Below, piece by piece: positions 41,718 through 50,479 of a stretch of DNA of 64,000 bases (position 1 is the first letter of the stretch; the number at the start of each line of letters is the position of its first letter). This DNA comes from Nonomuraea harbinensis (GTDB lineage Bacteria > Actinomycetota > Actinomycetes > Streptosporangiales > Streptosporangiaceae). Location of the stretch: positions 110,679-174,678 of the forward strand of contig NZ_JAHKRN010000015.1 of the NCBI RefSeq assembly GCF_019396385.1, in the 5' to 3' direction. The translations under genes and the position numbers were made by a program. The notes beneath the pieces were generated by a model that ran no database searches, was not told the origin of the DNA, and was given only the letters and a program-made list of their open reading frames with translations.

Positions 41718-42896
41718 GTGGAGCTCCTGGTCGGCATCGCGGTCGTGGCGGCGATCGTCGCCGTGCCCGCGATCGTGCTGTGGCGGGTCATGCGCGGCCG
41801 GCGCGAGCTCGGCACCAGCCCGGCCGAGCGCGCCACGTTCGAGACCCTGCACACCGCCTCGCTCGCCGGACCGCCGCTGCGCGCGGGCCTCACCGCCGAC
41901 GGCGCCGACCGCGCCTCGCGCCACCTGCGCCGGCTGCTCGGCTCGCCCGCGCTGGCGATCACCGACGGCGAGCGGCTGCTGGTGTACGACGGCGAGGGCG
42001 AGCACCACGCGGGGGAGGCGTTCGAGCACGCCCGCGCGACGCTCGGAGACGGTCGCACGCAGGTGCTGAGCATCTCCTGCGACCTGCTCGAATGCCCGAT
42101 CAGGCAGGCCGTGGTGGTGCCGCTGACCACCGACGACCGGGTCGTCGGCACGCTCGCCGCCTACGGCCAGCACGCCTCCGCCGGGCTGGTCCGCGCCGCC
42201 CAGGAGGTGGCGGGCTGGGTCGACTCCCAGCTGGAGCTGGCCGAGCTCGACCGCTCCCGCACGCTGCTGATGGAGGCCGAGGTGCGGGCGCTGCGCGCGC
42301 AGATCTCCCCGCACTTCATCTACAACTCCCTCACCACGATCGCCTCGTTCGTCCGCACCGACCCGGAGCGGGCCAGGGAGCTGCTGCTGGAGTTCGCCGA
42401 CTTCACCCGCTACTCCTTCCGGCGGCACGGCGAGTTCACCACGCTCGCCGAGGAGCTGCGCTCCATCGACCGCTACCTGATCCTGGAGCGCGCCCGCTTC
42501 GGCGACCAGCTCCAGGTGACGCTGCGCATCGCGCCGGAGGTGCTGCCGGTCGCGGTGCCGTTCCTGTGCCTGCAGCCGCTCGTCGAGAACGCCGTCAGGC
42601 ACGGCCTGGAGAGCAAGGACGGCGTCGGCCGCATCGCGATCATGGCGGAGGACGCCGGCGCCGAGTGCCGCATCAGCGTCGAGGACGACGGTCTCGGCAT
42701 GGACCCCGACAGGCTGCGGCGCATCCTCGCAGGTGAGATCCCGCCGGCGGGCGGCGTCGGGCTGGCCAACGTCGACCTGCGGCTGCGTCAGGTGTACGGC
42801 GACGAGTACGGGCTGGTCGTCGAGACGGGCCGCGGAGCGGGCACGAAGGTCAACGTCAGGTTGCCGAAATATCACCCAGGCGTCTCAGCCCGTTGA
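41718..42896 (+). CDS. LytS/BtsS-type sensor histidine kinase
   Basis: A 392-residue kinase. There is a single N-terminal TM helix (residues 3-23), a GAF-like sensing domain (about 50-175), then the His_kinase family module with EVRALRAQISPHFIYNSLTT carrying the phospho-acceptor His (about residue 201). The ATPase domain has LVENAVRHG and DDGLGM. It lacks the multi-TM LytS sensor, so it probably senses a cytosolic signal. The LytTR partner gene follows in 33 nt and a DUF485/symporter pair follows that, so the likely role is nutrient-dependent control of carboxylate uptake. Confidence 0.9.
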   Translation: MELLVGIAVVAAIVAVPAIVLWRVMRGRRELGTSPAERATFETLHTASLAGPPLRAGLTADGADRASRHLRRLLGSPALAITDGERLLVYDGEGEHHAGEAFEHARATLGDGRTQVLSISCDLLECPIRQAVVVPLTTDDRVVGTLAAYGQHASAGLVRAAQEVAGWVDSQLELAELDRSRTLLMEAEVRALRAQISPHFIYNSLTTIASFVRTDPERARELLLEFADFTRYSFRRHGEFTTLAEELRSIDRYLILERARFGDQLQVTLRIAPEVLPVAVPFLCLQPLVENAVRHGLESKDGVGRIAIMAEDAGAECRISVEDDGLGMDPDRLRRILAGEIPPAGGVGLANVDLRLRQVYGDEYGLVVETGRGAGTKVNVRLPKYHPGVSAR

Positions 42897-42929
42897 CCTG
42901 GATCTTTGTTGTCGGTTTTATCACTGTAC

Positions 42930-43679
42930 ATGGCGCAACTTCGGGTGCTCGCGGTGGACGACGAACTTCCCGCCCTGGAAGATCTCTCCTACTTGCTCCG
43001 CGCCGACCCACGGATCGGCGAGGTGGCCACCGCCCGCGACGGGGCCGCCGCGCTGCGCCTGCTGGACCGGGCCATCGCCGAAGGCCGGCCGATCGACGCG
43101 GTCTTCCTCGACATCAGGATGCGCGGCCTCGACGGGGTGGTGCTGGGCAGGCTGCTGTCCCAGTTCGCCAACCCGCCGCGGGTGGTGTTCGTGACCGCGT
43201 ACGAGGAGCACGCCGTCGACGCCTTCGAGATCAAGGCCGAGGACTACCTGCTCAAACCTGTGCGCCCGGAACGCCTGGCCGAGGCGATCAGACGGGTCGC
43301 GGTCTCGGCCGACGTGCCCGTCGACGGCGCCGAGACCGACACGATCCCGGTCGAGCTGGGCGGGGTGACCCGGTTCGTGTCCAGCGCCGACGTCATCTAC
43401 GTGGAGGCGCACGGCGACTACGCCCGCCTGCACACCGCCACCGGCAGCCACCTCGTGCGCATCCCGCTGGCCACGCTGGAGGAGCGGTGGGCGGCGGCCG
43501 GGTTCGTCCGCGTGCACCGCAGCCACCTGGTCGCGGTCAAGCACATCGTCGAGCTGCACATCGACTCCGGCCGGTGCACGGTCCGGGTCGGAGACACCGA
43601 GATCCCCGTCAGCCGCCGCCACACCCGTGAGCTGCGCGACCTCCTCGTCCGCCGAGCCCGGCGGCACAGGCCCGAATGA
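42930..43679 (+). CDS. LytTR-family response regulator
   Basis: A 249-residue regulator. The receiver domain (residues 4-120) has the acidic pair DDE and the phospho-Asp in FLDIRMRGLDG. The C-terminal LytTR DNA-binding domain (about 140-240) contains VIYVEAHGDYARLHT and FVRVHRSHLV. It pairs with the sensor kinase upstream and, by analogy with BtsSR and LytSR systems, likely activates the DUF485/symporter genes. I used ATG 42930, where the receiver motif begins; a TTG eight codons upstream is less likely. Confidence 0.92.
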   Translation: MAQLRVLAVDDELPALEDLSYLLRADPRIGEVATARDGAAALRLLDRAIAEGRPIDAVFLDIRMRGLDGVVLGRLLSQFANPPRVVFVTAYEEHAVDAFEIKAEDYLLKPVRPERLAEAIRRVAVSADVPVDGAETDTIPVELGGVTRFVSSADVIYVEAHGDYARLHTATGSHLVRIPLATLEERWAAAGFVRVHRSHLVAVKHIVELHIDSGRCTVRVGDTEIPVSRRHTRELRDLLVRRARRHRPE

Positions 43680-43736
43680 GCCGCGCCAGGGAAGGGGAGA
43701 TCCTATTGAGCCACTGCCCCAGGAGACGTCAGACCT

Positions 43737-44117
43737 GTGAGCCCTGAACCCCGTCCCGGCCGCCGGGTGGCGGTCACCAGCCCCCACACCGCCGCCACGC
43801 GCAGACCCCGCTTCCCGGCGACCCGGGAGATCGACGAGCAGACGGACCTCGGCGAGGTCTACATGCGCTCGCTGCTGCGCACCCAGTTCCGGCTGGCCAT
43901 GTTCGTCTGCACCGTGCTGGCCTGCGTGGTGTGCGGGCTGCCGCTGCTGTTCCTGCTCATCCCCGAGCTCGCCGAGGTCGACGTGCTCGGGATCCCGCTG
44001 CCGTGGGCCGTGCTGGCGGGGCTGATCTACCCGGCCTTCGTCATCGGGGCCTGGCTGTACGTACGCCAGGCCGAGCGCAACGAGCGCCACTTCGCCGACC
44101 TGGTCGACCGTCCGTGA
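43737..44117 (+). CDS. DUF485 family membrane protein
   Basis: A 126-residue protein. The N-terminal 45 residues are basic and disordered, followed by a LRTQFRLAMFV segment and two TM helices (about 52-77 and 86-108). DUF485 proteins (YjcH type) are encoded with acetate symporters and are presumed accessory subunits. The GTG start has an AGGAGA site. The stop overlaps the GTG of the symporter (GTGA). Confidence 0.85.
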   Translation: MSPEPRPGRRVAVTSPHTAATRRPRFPATREIDEQTDLGEVYMRSLLRTQFRLAMFVCTVLACVVCGLPLLFLLIPELAEVDVLGIPLPWAVLAGLIYPAFVIGAWLYVRQAERNERHFADLVDRP

Positions 44118-45601
44118 GCCTGGCCGCCGTCCTCATCGTCGTGGTGGCGACCGTGCTCATCGGCGCGTTCGGCATCCGCGTCTCCCGCACGACCTCCGAC
44201 TTCTACGTCGCCTCCCGCACCGTCAGCCCGCTGTGGAACGCCTCGGCGATCGGCGGCGAGTATCTGTCGGCGGCCTCGTTCCTGGGCGTCGCCGGGCTCA
44301 TCCTGTCGTACGGCGTCGACATGCTGTGGCTGCCGGTCGGCTGGACCGGCGGCTACCTGGTGCTGCTCGTGCTGGTGTCGGCGCCGCTGCGCCGCTCGGG
44401 CGCCTACACGCTGCCCGACTTCGCCGAGGCCCGGCTCGAGTCCATGATGGTGCGGCGCACCGCCAGCGTGCTCGTGGTGCTCATCGGCTGGCTGTACCTC
44501 ATGCCGCAGTTCCAGAGCGCGGGCCTGGTGCTGCGGACGATCACCGGCGCGCCGGTGTGGGCGGGCGGGCTGCTGGTCGCCGGCGTGGTGGTGATCAACG
44601 TGCTGTCGGGCGGCATGCGGTCCATCACGTTCGTGCAGGCGTTCCAGTACTGGCTCAAGCTGACCGCGCTGGCCGTGCCCGTGGTGTTCCTGCTGCTCGC
44701 CTGGCGGGCCGACGGGGCGCCCCCGCTGAGCCCGGAGGACACCGGACTCTGGCTCACCCCGCTGGGCGGGCCCAGGGAGTACGGGGTGTACTCGACGTAC
44801 TCCCTGATCCTGGCCACCTTCCTGGGCACGATGGGGCTGCCGCACGTGCTCGTCCGCTTCTACACCAACCCCGACGGCCGGGCCGCCCGCCGCACCACGC
44901 TCGTCGTGCTGTCGCTGCTCGGCGCCTTCTACCTGCTGCCGGCCGTGTACGGCTGGCTCGGCCGGCTGTACGCGACCGACCTGGTCCGCACGGACACCGT
45001 GGTGCTGACGCTGCCCTCCCGGATGATCGGCGGCACCCTCGGCGACCTGCTGACCGCGCTCGTCACCGCCGGAGCGTTCGCCGCGTTCCTGTCCACCTCC
45101 TCGGGGCTGACCGTCTCCGTGGCCGGCGTGATCGCGCAGGACCTGCTCAAGGGCGGGGTGCGCTCGTTCAGGATCGCCACGCTGATGGCCGTCGCGGTGC
45201 CGCTGGCGCTGGCCCTGTGGGCGCGGGCGCTGCCGGTGGCCGACGTGGTCGGGCTGGCGTTCGCGGTGGCCGCCTCGTCGTTCTGCCCGCTGCTGGTGCT
45301 CGGCATCTGGTGGCGAAGACTGTCCACGACCGGCGCGCTGGCGGGGCTGTTCGCCGGCGGCGGGCTGGCCTGCCTGGCGGTCCTCGTCACGATCACCGGC
45401 GGCCCGTACGACGGCATGCTGGGCGCGCTGCTGGCCCAGCCCGCCGCGTGGACCGTGCCGATCGCGTTCCTGGTCATGGTGGTGGTGTCGTTCGTCACCC
45501 AGCACCGCGTGCCCAGGGGCGTGGCCAGGATCATGGTCCGCCTGCACACCCCGGAGAACCTCGACCTCGACCGCGGCGACTGGCGTCCCCGATCGTCCTG
45601 A
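44114..45601 (+). CDS. Sodium:solute symporter family (monocarboxylate/acetate type)
   Basis: A 495-residue SSS-family transporter with about 13 TM helices. Family signatures include TSDFYVASRTVSPLWN, the IGGEYLSAASFLGVAGL segment, GGMRSITFVQAFQYWLK and STSSGLTVSVAGVI (Na+ site region). It is coupled to DUF485 and downstream of the LytS/LytTR genes. Substrate is probably acetate, pyruvate or another short carboxylate; amino acids such as proline are less likely given DUF485. A second such pair lies at 50694-52639. Confidence 0.88.
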   Translation: MSLAAVLIVVVATVLIGAFGIRVSRTTSDFYVASRTVSPLWNASAIGGEYLSAASFLGVAGLILSYGVDMLWLPVGWTGGYLVLLVLVSAPLRRSGAYTLPDFAEARLESMMVRRTASVLVVLIGWLYLMPQFQSAGLVLRTITGAPVWAGGLLVAGVVVINVLSGGMRSITFVQAFQYWLKLTALAVPVVFLLLAWRADGAPPLSPEDTGLWLTPLGGPREYGVYSTYSLILATFLGTMGLPHVLVRFYTNPDGRAARRTTLVVLSLLGAFYLLPAVYGWLGRLYATDLVRTDTVVLTLPSRMIGGTLGDLLTALVTAGAFAAFLSTSSGLTVSVAGVIAQDLLKGGVRSFRIATLMAVAVPLALALWARALPVADVVGLAFAVAASSFCPLLVLGIWWRRLSTTGALAGLFAGGGLACLAVLVTITGGPYDGMLGALLAQPAAWTVPIAFLVMVVVSFVTQHRVPRGVARIMVRLHTPENLDLDRGDWRPRSS

Positions 45602-45686
45602 TCCCATAGAAAACGGGAATATCGCAGCATAGGAACCGCGCGGCCTCCTTACGCTCGGCGTGTCCACCGACAGGCGGGGGTACGCC

Positions 45687-47315
45687 ATGGCCACCCCGGA
45701 CGAGGCCGCGCGGGCGCTGCGCGCCGTCGCCCGCCTGGCCGAGGAGCAGGGCGACGCGCTCGACCGGGCCTTCCGGCTCTTCGGCGACGGCGCGCTGCTC
45801 GGCCCCAGGGCCGCCCGATTACACGCCGGCCTGGTGGACCGGTGCGCAGAGGTCGGCCGGGCCTTCACCCGGGCCTTCCGCCAGGTCGAACGCCTCGCCA
45901 CGGCCCGCGGCGACCCGCCCCGCGTGCCAGCTCCGCACCCGCGCCGTCCGCCCGTGCCGCTGCGCGAGCCGCCCGGGGGCTTCGTGGGCGGCGACCCCGA
46001 CCTCATGCAGGCCATCGACGCCGAACTGGCCGAGGTCGCCGAATCCTGGCAGCTTGCCGGTCAGAGCCTGGCGGCGACGCTCGTCAGCGTCGGCCTCGAC
46101 AGCGCGCCCGGCCAGGACGTCGTCCGCGCCGGCGCCTGGCTGGCCGACCAGCGCCCCGACCTGCGCCGCCGCCGCGCCGACCTGCTCAAGACCACCCCCG
46201 CCCCCGCACCCGACCCACCCCCGCAGTCAGCCTTCGACGGCCCCGCCCTCGGCCCGGCCACCGGCACGGCACCCGGCCCGGCCACCGGCACGGCACCCGG
46301 CCCGGCCACCGGCACGGCACCCGGCCCGGCCACCGGCACAGCGGCTGGCACGGCGAACGGGACGGTAGCGGACACGGTCACGGAGACGGTCACCGACGGG
46401 GTCACCGACACGCTGTCCCGTGTCGGCGCCTTCTGGGCCGACCAGGTGGCCGGCCTCGTGCCCGCCGCGGGCGGCCTCGCCCACCAGTACGCGGAGCGCG
46501 TGGCCGTACCCCTGGCCCAGGGCGCCGCGGAAGCCGTCATCGGCGCCGCCCGGTTCGGCTGGGAGCACTCGCTGGGCGGCCTCATCACCAACCCCTCAGG
46601 CCCGGTGGAACGCGCGCGGGCGGCGTACGACGCGGGGGAGTTCGCGGCCGAGCACCCGCTGGAGTTCGCCAAGTCGGCCGTCGACTGGGAGACGCTGACG
46701 GAGAACCCGGCCCGCTGGTTCGGCCGCCTCATCCCCGAGGTCCTGCTCGGGGCCGGCGCGGCCGCCACCCGCGCGGGCCGACTCACCGGCGCGGCCACGC
46801 GGGCCGGTCCCCGCCTCCCGGACGGTTCCCCGATCCCCCCGCCCAGGACCGCCGCCGACGGCCCGCCCCTGAGAACCATCCCGATGCGGCGCCAGCACGT
46901 GGGGGAGGAGCGCACCGGCGTGCAGTACCTTGACGCTCAAGAGCTTGAGAGCAAACGCTTGGTGGTCCACGACGGGAAGCTCTACGACGTGACCGGGAAG
47001 CCGTTCGACACCAGCGAGGCGAGTGCCCACTTCTCGGGAGAGGGGCGCGCCATCTTCGTCATGGATCGATACGGGAACCTCTACGCGAACCCGGAGCACA
47101 CCGTAGGCAGATTCCACCACTCCAGCTTCCTGCGCGGTGGCGAAGTGGCGGCGGCCGGAGACCTCGAAGTGAAGAATGGGGTCCTGAAGGCAGTTTCCCG
47201 TCATAGCGGTCACTACCGCCCCGGCCCCGAGGATCTCCAGCGGGCCATCGACCGCCTGCGAAGAGCCGGAGTGGACTTCGAAGGCGTGATCAAGGAGGGA
47301 TACACCAGTGGGTGA
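45687..47315 (+). CDS. Polymorphic-toxin-like secreted protein with IQM-type C-terminal domain
   Basis: A 542-residue protein with modular toxin architecture. Two all-helical N-terminal blocks (about 1-75 and 100-170) resemble WXG100/ESX-type export modules. A Pro-rich linker follows with four exact PATGTAPG repeats (about 190-220), then an amphipathic Thr/Val helix and a middle region WETLTENPARWFGRLIP common to actinomycete pre-toxin proteins. The C-terminal domain (about 410-535) contains HHSSFL, AAAGDL and SGHYRP. I know this signature from plant IQM calmodulin-binding proteins and a few bacterial C-terminal domains; its activity is unknown. There is no signal peptide. Codon 45 (45819-45821) is TTA. 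ATG 45687 has a GGGGG site; GTG 45660 is an alternative. Confidence 0.65.
   Translation: MATPDEAARALRAVARLAEEQGDALDRAFRLFGDGALLGPRAARLHAGLVDRCAEVGRAFTRAFRQVERLATARGDPPRVPAPHPRRPPVPLREPPGGFVGGDPDLMQAIDAELAEVAESWQLAGQSLAATLVSVGLDSAPGQDVVRAGAWLADQRPDLRRRRADLLKTTPAPAPDPPPQSAFDGPALGPATGTAPGPATGTAPGPATGTAPGPATGTAAGTANGTVADTVTETVTDGVTDTLSRVGAFWADQVAGLVPAAGGLAHQYAERVAVPLAQGAAEAVIGAARFGWEHSLGGLITNPSGPVERARAAYDAGEFAAEHPLEFAKSAVDWETLTENPARWFGRLIPEVLLGAGAAATRAGRLTGAATRAGPRLPDGSPIPPPRTAADGPPLRTIPMRRQHVGEERTGVQYLDAQELESKRLVVHDGKLYDVTGKPFDTSEASAHFSGEGRAIFVMDRYGNLYANPEHTVGRFHHSSFLRGGEVAAAGDLEVKNGVLKAVSRHSGHYRPGPEDLQRAIDRLRRAGVDFEGVIKEGYTSG
46251..46346. repeat. 24-bp tandem repeat, four copies, encoding PATGTAPG
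   Basis: GGCCCGGCCACCGGCACGGC plus ACCC repeats three times exactly, with a fourth diverged copy, in the linker of the toxin-like gene. Frame-preserving. Confidence 0.85.
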
Positions 47316-48321
47316 CTTGCCGCCGCCGTGGGGCTGGCGCCGCGTGGTCTGGTCCCTGCTCTACACCGTGCAGTTCAAGCCGGTCTGGGACGACGACCTC
47401 GTCCGGTGGAGGGCCGGGGGGCTGGTGCTGGAGCCGTTCGGCGGCTTCACGCGCGAGGAGGAGCACGAGGCGCTCCGGGAGGCCCTGGACTCCGGGGAAC
47501 GTCTCCTCGACCTGCTGCCGGATCCGCCCGTCCCGCATGACGAGCAGGACATCCGTGATTTCCTGCGCCGGGTGCTGGAGCACATGGACCTCCTGCGACC
47601 CTGGCCTGAGCTGCCCTTCCTGGTCATGCGGCACGACCCGTCGCCGGACCTCGGCGACTTCCGGGCGATCGCCCGGCTGCACCTGGACGGGCAGGAGGCC
47701 GCCCACCGGCTCCATGGCGCCTTCTACGGATTCGCCGGCGGCGGCAGCTGGCAGCCCATGCGGCTGAACTCCGGGGACGAGGTGGCCCTGGTGGAGCCGT
47801 GGTGGCAGGGCAGCCGCGACGTGGCCGTGCTGGCGCGTCCGCGTCCCGGGCGCGCCCCCGAGGACGTCCTGGCGGCGTTCCTGCACGTCACCGGCTTCGT
47901 CCCGGAGGAGATCGACGACCTCACGGACGGCCTGAACGCCGCCTCCAGGGGCGGCGCGGGCTCCGGCTGGCTCGCCTACCTGCTGCGACTGGAGAACTCG
48001 ATCGCCACGTTGGCGGGCGAGGAGCCGGTCCGGGTGAGCAGGTCCACCTACGAAGCCTTCCTGCGCACCCGCCTCTACTGCCAGGCCACCGAGAGCCCCG
48101 GCGTCGTCGCCGTCGGGCCGCCGGGGGCCGGGCTGGTGCCGGCGTTCACCCTTCCCGAGGCGCTGGCCGCGTTCGCGGCGGCAGGAAAGGACGAGACGGA
48201 GCCGCGCTTCTTCTCGGCCACCGGAAAGGACCTGCTCGACCTCATCCCCGAGGGCTACGGTGTGCTGGTCGACCCCGGCACCGCGTACGCCACCGCCTTC
48301 GCCGCCGGAGGGCCGGGCTAG
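47308..48321 (+). CDS. SseB-domain protein, candidate immunity protein
   Basis: A 337-residue cytosolic protein. The first 240 residues are rich in Trp, Arg and Pro and match no family I recognise. The last 90 residues look like an SseB domain: YCQATESPGVVAVGPPG, LVPAFTLPEAL, then GKDLLDLIPEGYGVLVDPGT. SseB-type domains occur in cytosolic proteins encoded beside type VII-exported toxins in actinomycetes. An AAGGAGGG site lies within the end of the toxin gene and the frames overlap by 8 bp, so the two are cotranslated. The pairing supports toxin/immunity or effector/chaperone. Its stop shares CTAG with the convergent LacI gene. Confidence 0.7.
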   Translation: MGDLPPPWGWRRVVWSLLYTVQFKPVWDDDLVRWRAGGLVLEPFGGFTREEEHEALREALDSGERLLDLLPDPPVPHDEQDIRDFLRRVLEHMDLLRPWPELPFLVMRHDPSPDLGDFRAIARLHLDGQEAAHRLHGAFYGFAGGGSWQPMRLNSGDEVALVEPWWQGSRDVAVLARPRPGRAPEDVLAAFLHVTGFVPEEIDDLTDGLNAASRGGAGSGWLAYLLRLENSIATLAGEEPVRVSRSTYEAFLRTRLYCQATESPGVVAVGPPGAGLVPAFTLPEALAAFAAAGKDETEPRFFSATGKDLLDLIPEGYGVLVDPGTAYATAFAAGGPG

Positions 48322-49307
48322 GGCGGCGGGATCTCGCCGGAGCCGCGCGCGACCAGCTCCACCGGGATCTTGACCCGGCGGCCCGCACCCGAGCGGTCCA
48401 GCAGCAGGTCCACCGCGCCGCGCGCGAGCCGGTCGACGTCGTAGCGGACCACGGTCACGCCGGGGTCGAACACGTCGGCCAGCGCGAAGTCATCGAATCC
48501 CACGTACGCGGGGCGTTCCGGGCGTTCGCGCAGCGCCTGCAGGATGCCGATCGCGGCCCGGTTGTTCGCGGCGAAGAACGCCGTCGGCGGCGAGGGCAGG
48601 CCGAGCAGGCGCTCCACCTCGCGGGAGACCCGCCACGGGTCGAACACCCCGCGCACCACCAGGGACTCGTCCAGCGCCGCCCCCAGCGCCGTGCGGTAGC
48701 CCGTCGCGCGGTCGTGCACCGAGCTGAGCCCGTCGTCGTCGGAGATGAGCGCGATCCGGCGGTGGCCGCGCGCCAGCAGGTGCTCGGTCGCGATCAGCCC
48801 GCCCCTGACGTCGTCCAGCGCCACCACGTCGGCCCCCTCCAGCCCGGGCGGCAGCCGGTCCACGAACACCGTCTCCAGCCCAGGATGCCCGGCCAGCCAC
48901 GAATGGTCGGCGGGGGAGGGGACGATGATGAGCGAGTCCACGCCCCGCGCGTACATGGACTCCACCAGCATGCGCTCGCGTTCCGGCCGCTCCTCGTAGG
49001 AGCCGAACACGACCAGCGCCTCGTGCTCGTCCGCCGCCGCCTCGACCGCCTTGGCCAGCCGGGAGTAGAACTCGTTGGAGATGTTCTCCATGATCAGCCC
49101 GAGCGTCAGCATGGTGGCGCCGCGCGCCAGCCGGCTGGCCGCCTCGTTGCGCCGGAAGCCGAGCGCGCTGATCGACGCCCGCACCCGCTGCCGCAGCGCC
49201 GCGCTCACGTGCGGCTCCTGGTTGACCACCCGGGAGACGGTCTTGAGGCTCACGCCCGCGTGCCGGGCGACGTCCACCATGGTCGGTTCCCCCTGGGTCG
49301 CTGTCAT
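48318..49307 (-). CDS. LacI-family transcriptional regulator
   Basis: A 329-residue repressor. The N-terminal HTH and hinge (residues 10-62) read TMVDVARHAGVSLKTVSRVVN, followed by the hinge RLARGA. The C-terminal sugar-binding-like domain spans about 65-325. The effector is unknown. It diverges from the PLP lyase gene with only 11 nt between starts, so it may regulate that gene and itself. ATG 49307 has GAGGGG 6 nt upstream, meaning its transcript begins inside the opposite gene. Confidence 0.9.
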   Translation of the reverse strand: MTATQGEPTMVDVARHAGVSLKTVSRVVNQEPHVSAALRQRVRASISALGFRRNEAASRLARGATMLTLGLIMENISNEFYSRLAKAVEAAADEHEALVVFGSYEERPERERMLVESMYARGVDSLIIVPSPADHSWLAGHPGLETVFVDRLPPGLEGADVVALDDVRGGLIATEHLLARGHRRIALISDDDGLSSVHDRATGYRTALGAALDESLVVRGVFDPWRVSREVERLLGLPSPPTAFFAANNRAAIGILQALRERPERPAYVGFDDFALADVFDPGVTVVRYDVDRLARGAVDLLLDRSGAGRRVKIPVELVARGSGEIPPP

Positions 49308-49312
49308 AGTGT
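49307..49312 (+). promoter_or_regulatory. -10 element TAGTGT of the lyase gene, overlapping the lacI start
   Basis: TAGTGT is followed by 6 nt and ATG 49319, a leaderless arrangement. The hexamer touches the first base of the divergent lacI gene. Confidence 0.5.
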
Positions 49313-49318
49313 CCCCTC

Positions 49319-50479
49319 ATGGACGATGAATGGATCTGCGGACGCCTCGGCGAGGACGAGCCCTGGATGCTGGGCGCGGTCAACCCGCCGATCTTCGAGA
49401 ACTCGCTGTTCACCTTCCCCAACGCGGCCGAGCTGGGCGAGGCGATCAGGAACGAGGACGAGCGGTACGTCTACTGGCGCGGCACCAACCCCACCGTCGA
49501 CCTGGCGCAGCGCAAGCTGGCCGCGCTGGAGCGGGCCGAGCGGGCCAAGTGTTTCGCCTCCGGCATGGGCGCGATCTCCGCGACGATCTCCTCGCTGGTG
49601 TCGGCGGGCGACCACGTGCTGGTGCTGGGCGCGGTGTACGGGCCGACCACCCAGTTTCTGCGTTACCTGGAGAAGTTCGGCGTGACGCATACGCATGTGG
49701 TCGATCTCGACGCGTGTGACAGCGCTATCAAGGACCACACCCGCCTACTCTACTTCGAGTCTCCCTCGTACATGCGGTACGAGATCTTCGACATCCCCGC
49801 CGTCACCCGCTGGGCGGCCGGGAACGGCCTGGTCACCGTGATGGACAACACCTGGTCCACCCCGATCTTCCAGAAGCCGCTGACCATGGGCGTGGACCTG
49901 GTGGTGCACTCGCTGTCGAAGTACGCGGGCGGCCACAGCGACCTCGTGGGCGGGGTGGTGGCGGGCCCGTCCCGGCTGATCAGGCCGCTGGCCCTGACCG
50001 AGTACCAGCTCTACGGCGCCGCCATGTCACCGCACGACGCGGCCAAGGTCATCAGGGGCCTGCGCACGCTGCCGGTGCGGATGGCCGCGCACCAGGAGCG
50101 CGGGCTGGCGGTGGCGGCGTTCCTGGAGGGTCATCCGGCGGTGCGCCGGGTCAACCACCCCGGGCTGCCCTCGCATCCCGGGCACCGGCTGGCGCTGCGC
50201 CAGATGTCGGGCTTCTCCAGCCTGTTCAGCTTCGAGCTGGCCACCGAAGAGCGCGACGAGGTCGCCGCCTTCCTGGACGAGCTGCGCCACTTCCGCGTCG
50301 GGGTGTCGTGGGGCGGCTTCGAGAGCCTGGTCAACGCGCCGGCGCTGTCCACCGAGGAGAGCGTACGGGCGACCATGGGCATCCCGGCAGGGCTGGTGCG
50401 GCTCTCGGTCGGCCTGGAACCGGCCGAGACGCTGATCGAGGACCTGGGTGGCGCGCTGGAGCGGATGGGGGACGCCTGA
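49319..50479 (+). CDS. Cys/Met metabolism PLP-dependent enzyme (gamma-lyase/synthase family)
   Basis: A 386-residue fold-type I PLP enzyme. Landmarks: the PPIFENSLFTF N-terminal segment, YWRGTNPTV (PLP phosphate/substrate Tyr), SGMGAISATIS, DNTWSTPIF, the PLP lysine in SLSKYAGGHSDLVGG (about residue 203) and the carboxylate-binding Arg in LVRLSVGLEP. It cleaves or forms C-S bonds of cystathionine, methionine or homoserine derivatives. No other methionine genes are nearby, so a catabolic lyase is as likely as cystathionine gamma-synthase. Possibly regulated by the divergent LacI protein. Confidence 0.87.
   Translation: MDDEWICGRLGEDEPWMLGAVNPPIFENSLFTFPNAAELGEAIRNEDERYVYWRGTNPTVDLAQRKLAALERAERAKCFASGMGAISATISSLVSAGDHVLVLGAVYGPTTQFLRYLEKFGVTHTHVVDLDACDSAIKDHTRLLYFESPSYMRYEIFDIPAVTRWAAGNGLVTVMDNTWSTPIFQKPLTMGVDLVVHSLSKYAGGHSDLVGGVVAGPSRLIRPLALTEYQLYGAAMSPHDAAKVIRGLRTLPVRMAAHQERGLAVAAFLEGHPAVRRVNHPGLPSHPGHRLALRQMSGFSSLFSFELATEERDEVAAFLDELRHFRVGVSWGGFESLVNAPALSTEESVRATMGIPAGLVRLSVGLEPAETLIEDLGGALERMGDA

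Noticed and set aside
47308..48321. Type III secretion SseB function
   Set aside because: Only the C-terminal domain resembles SseB. This is a high-GC actinomycete context with no type III genes, and SseB-domain proteins here are cytosolic partners.
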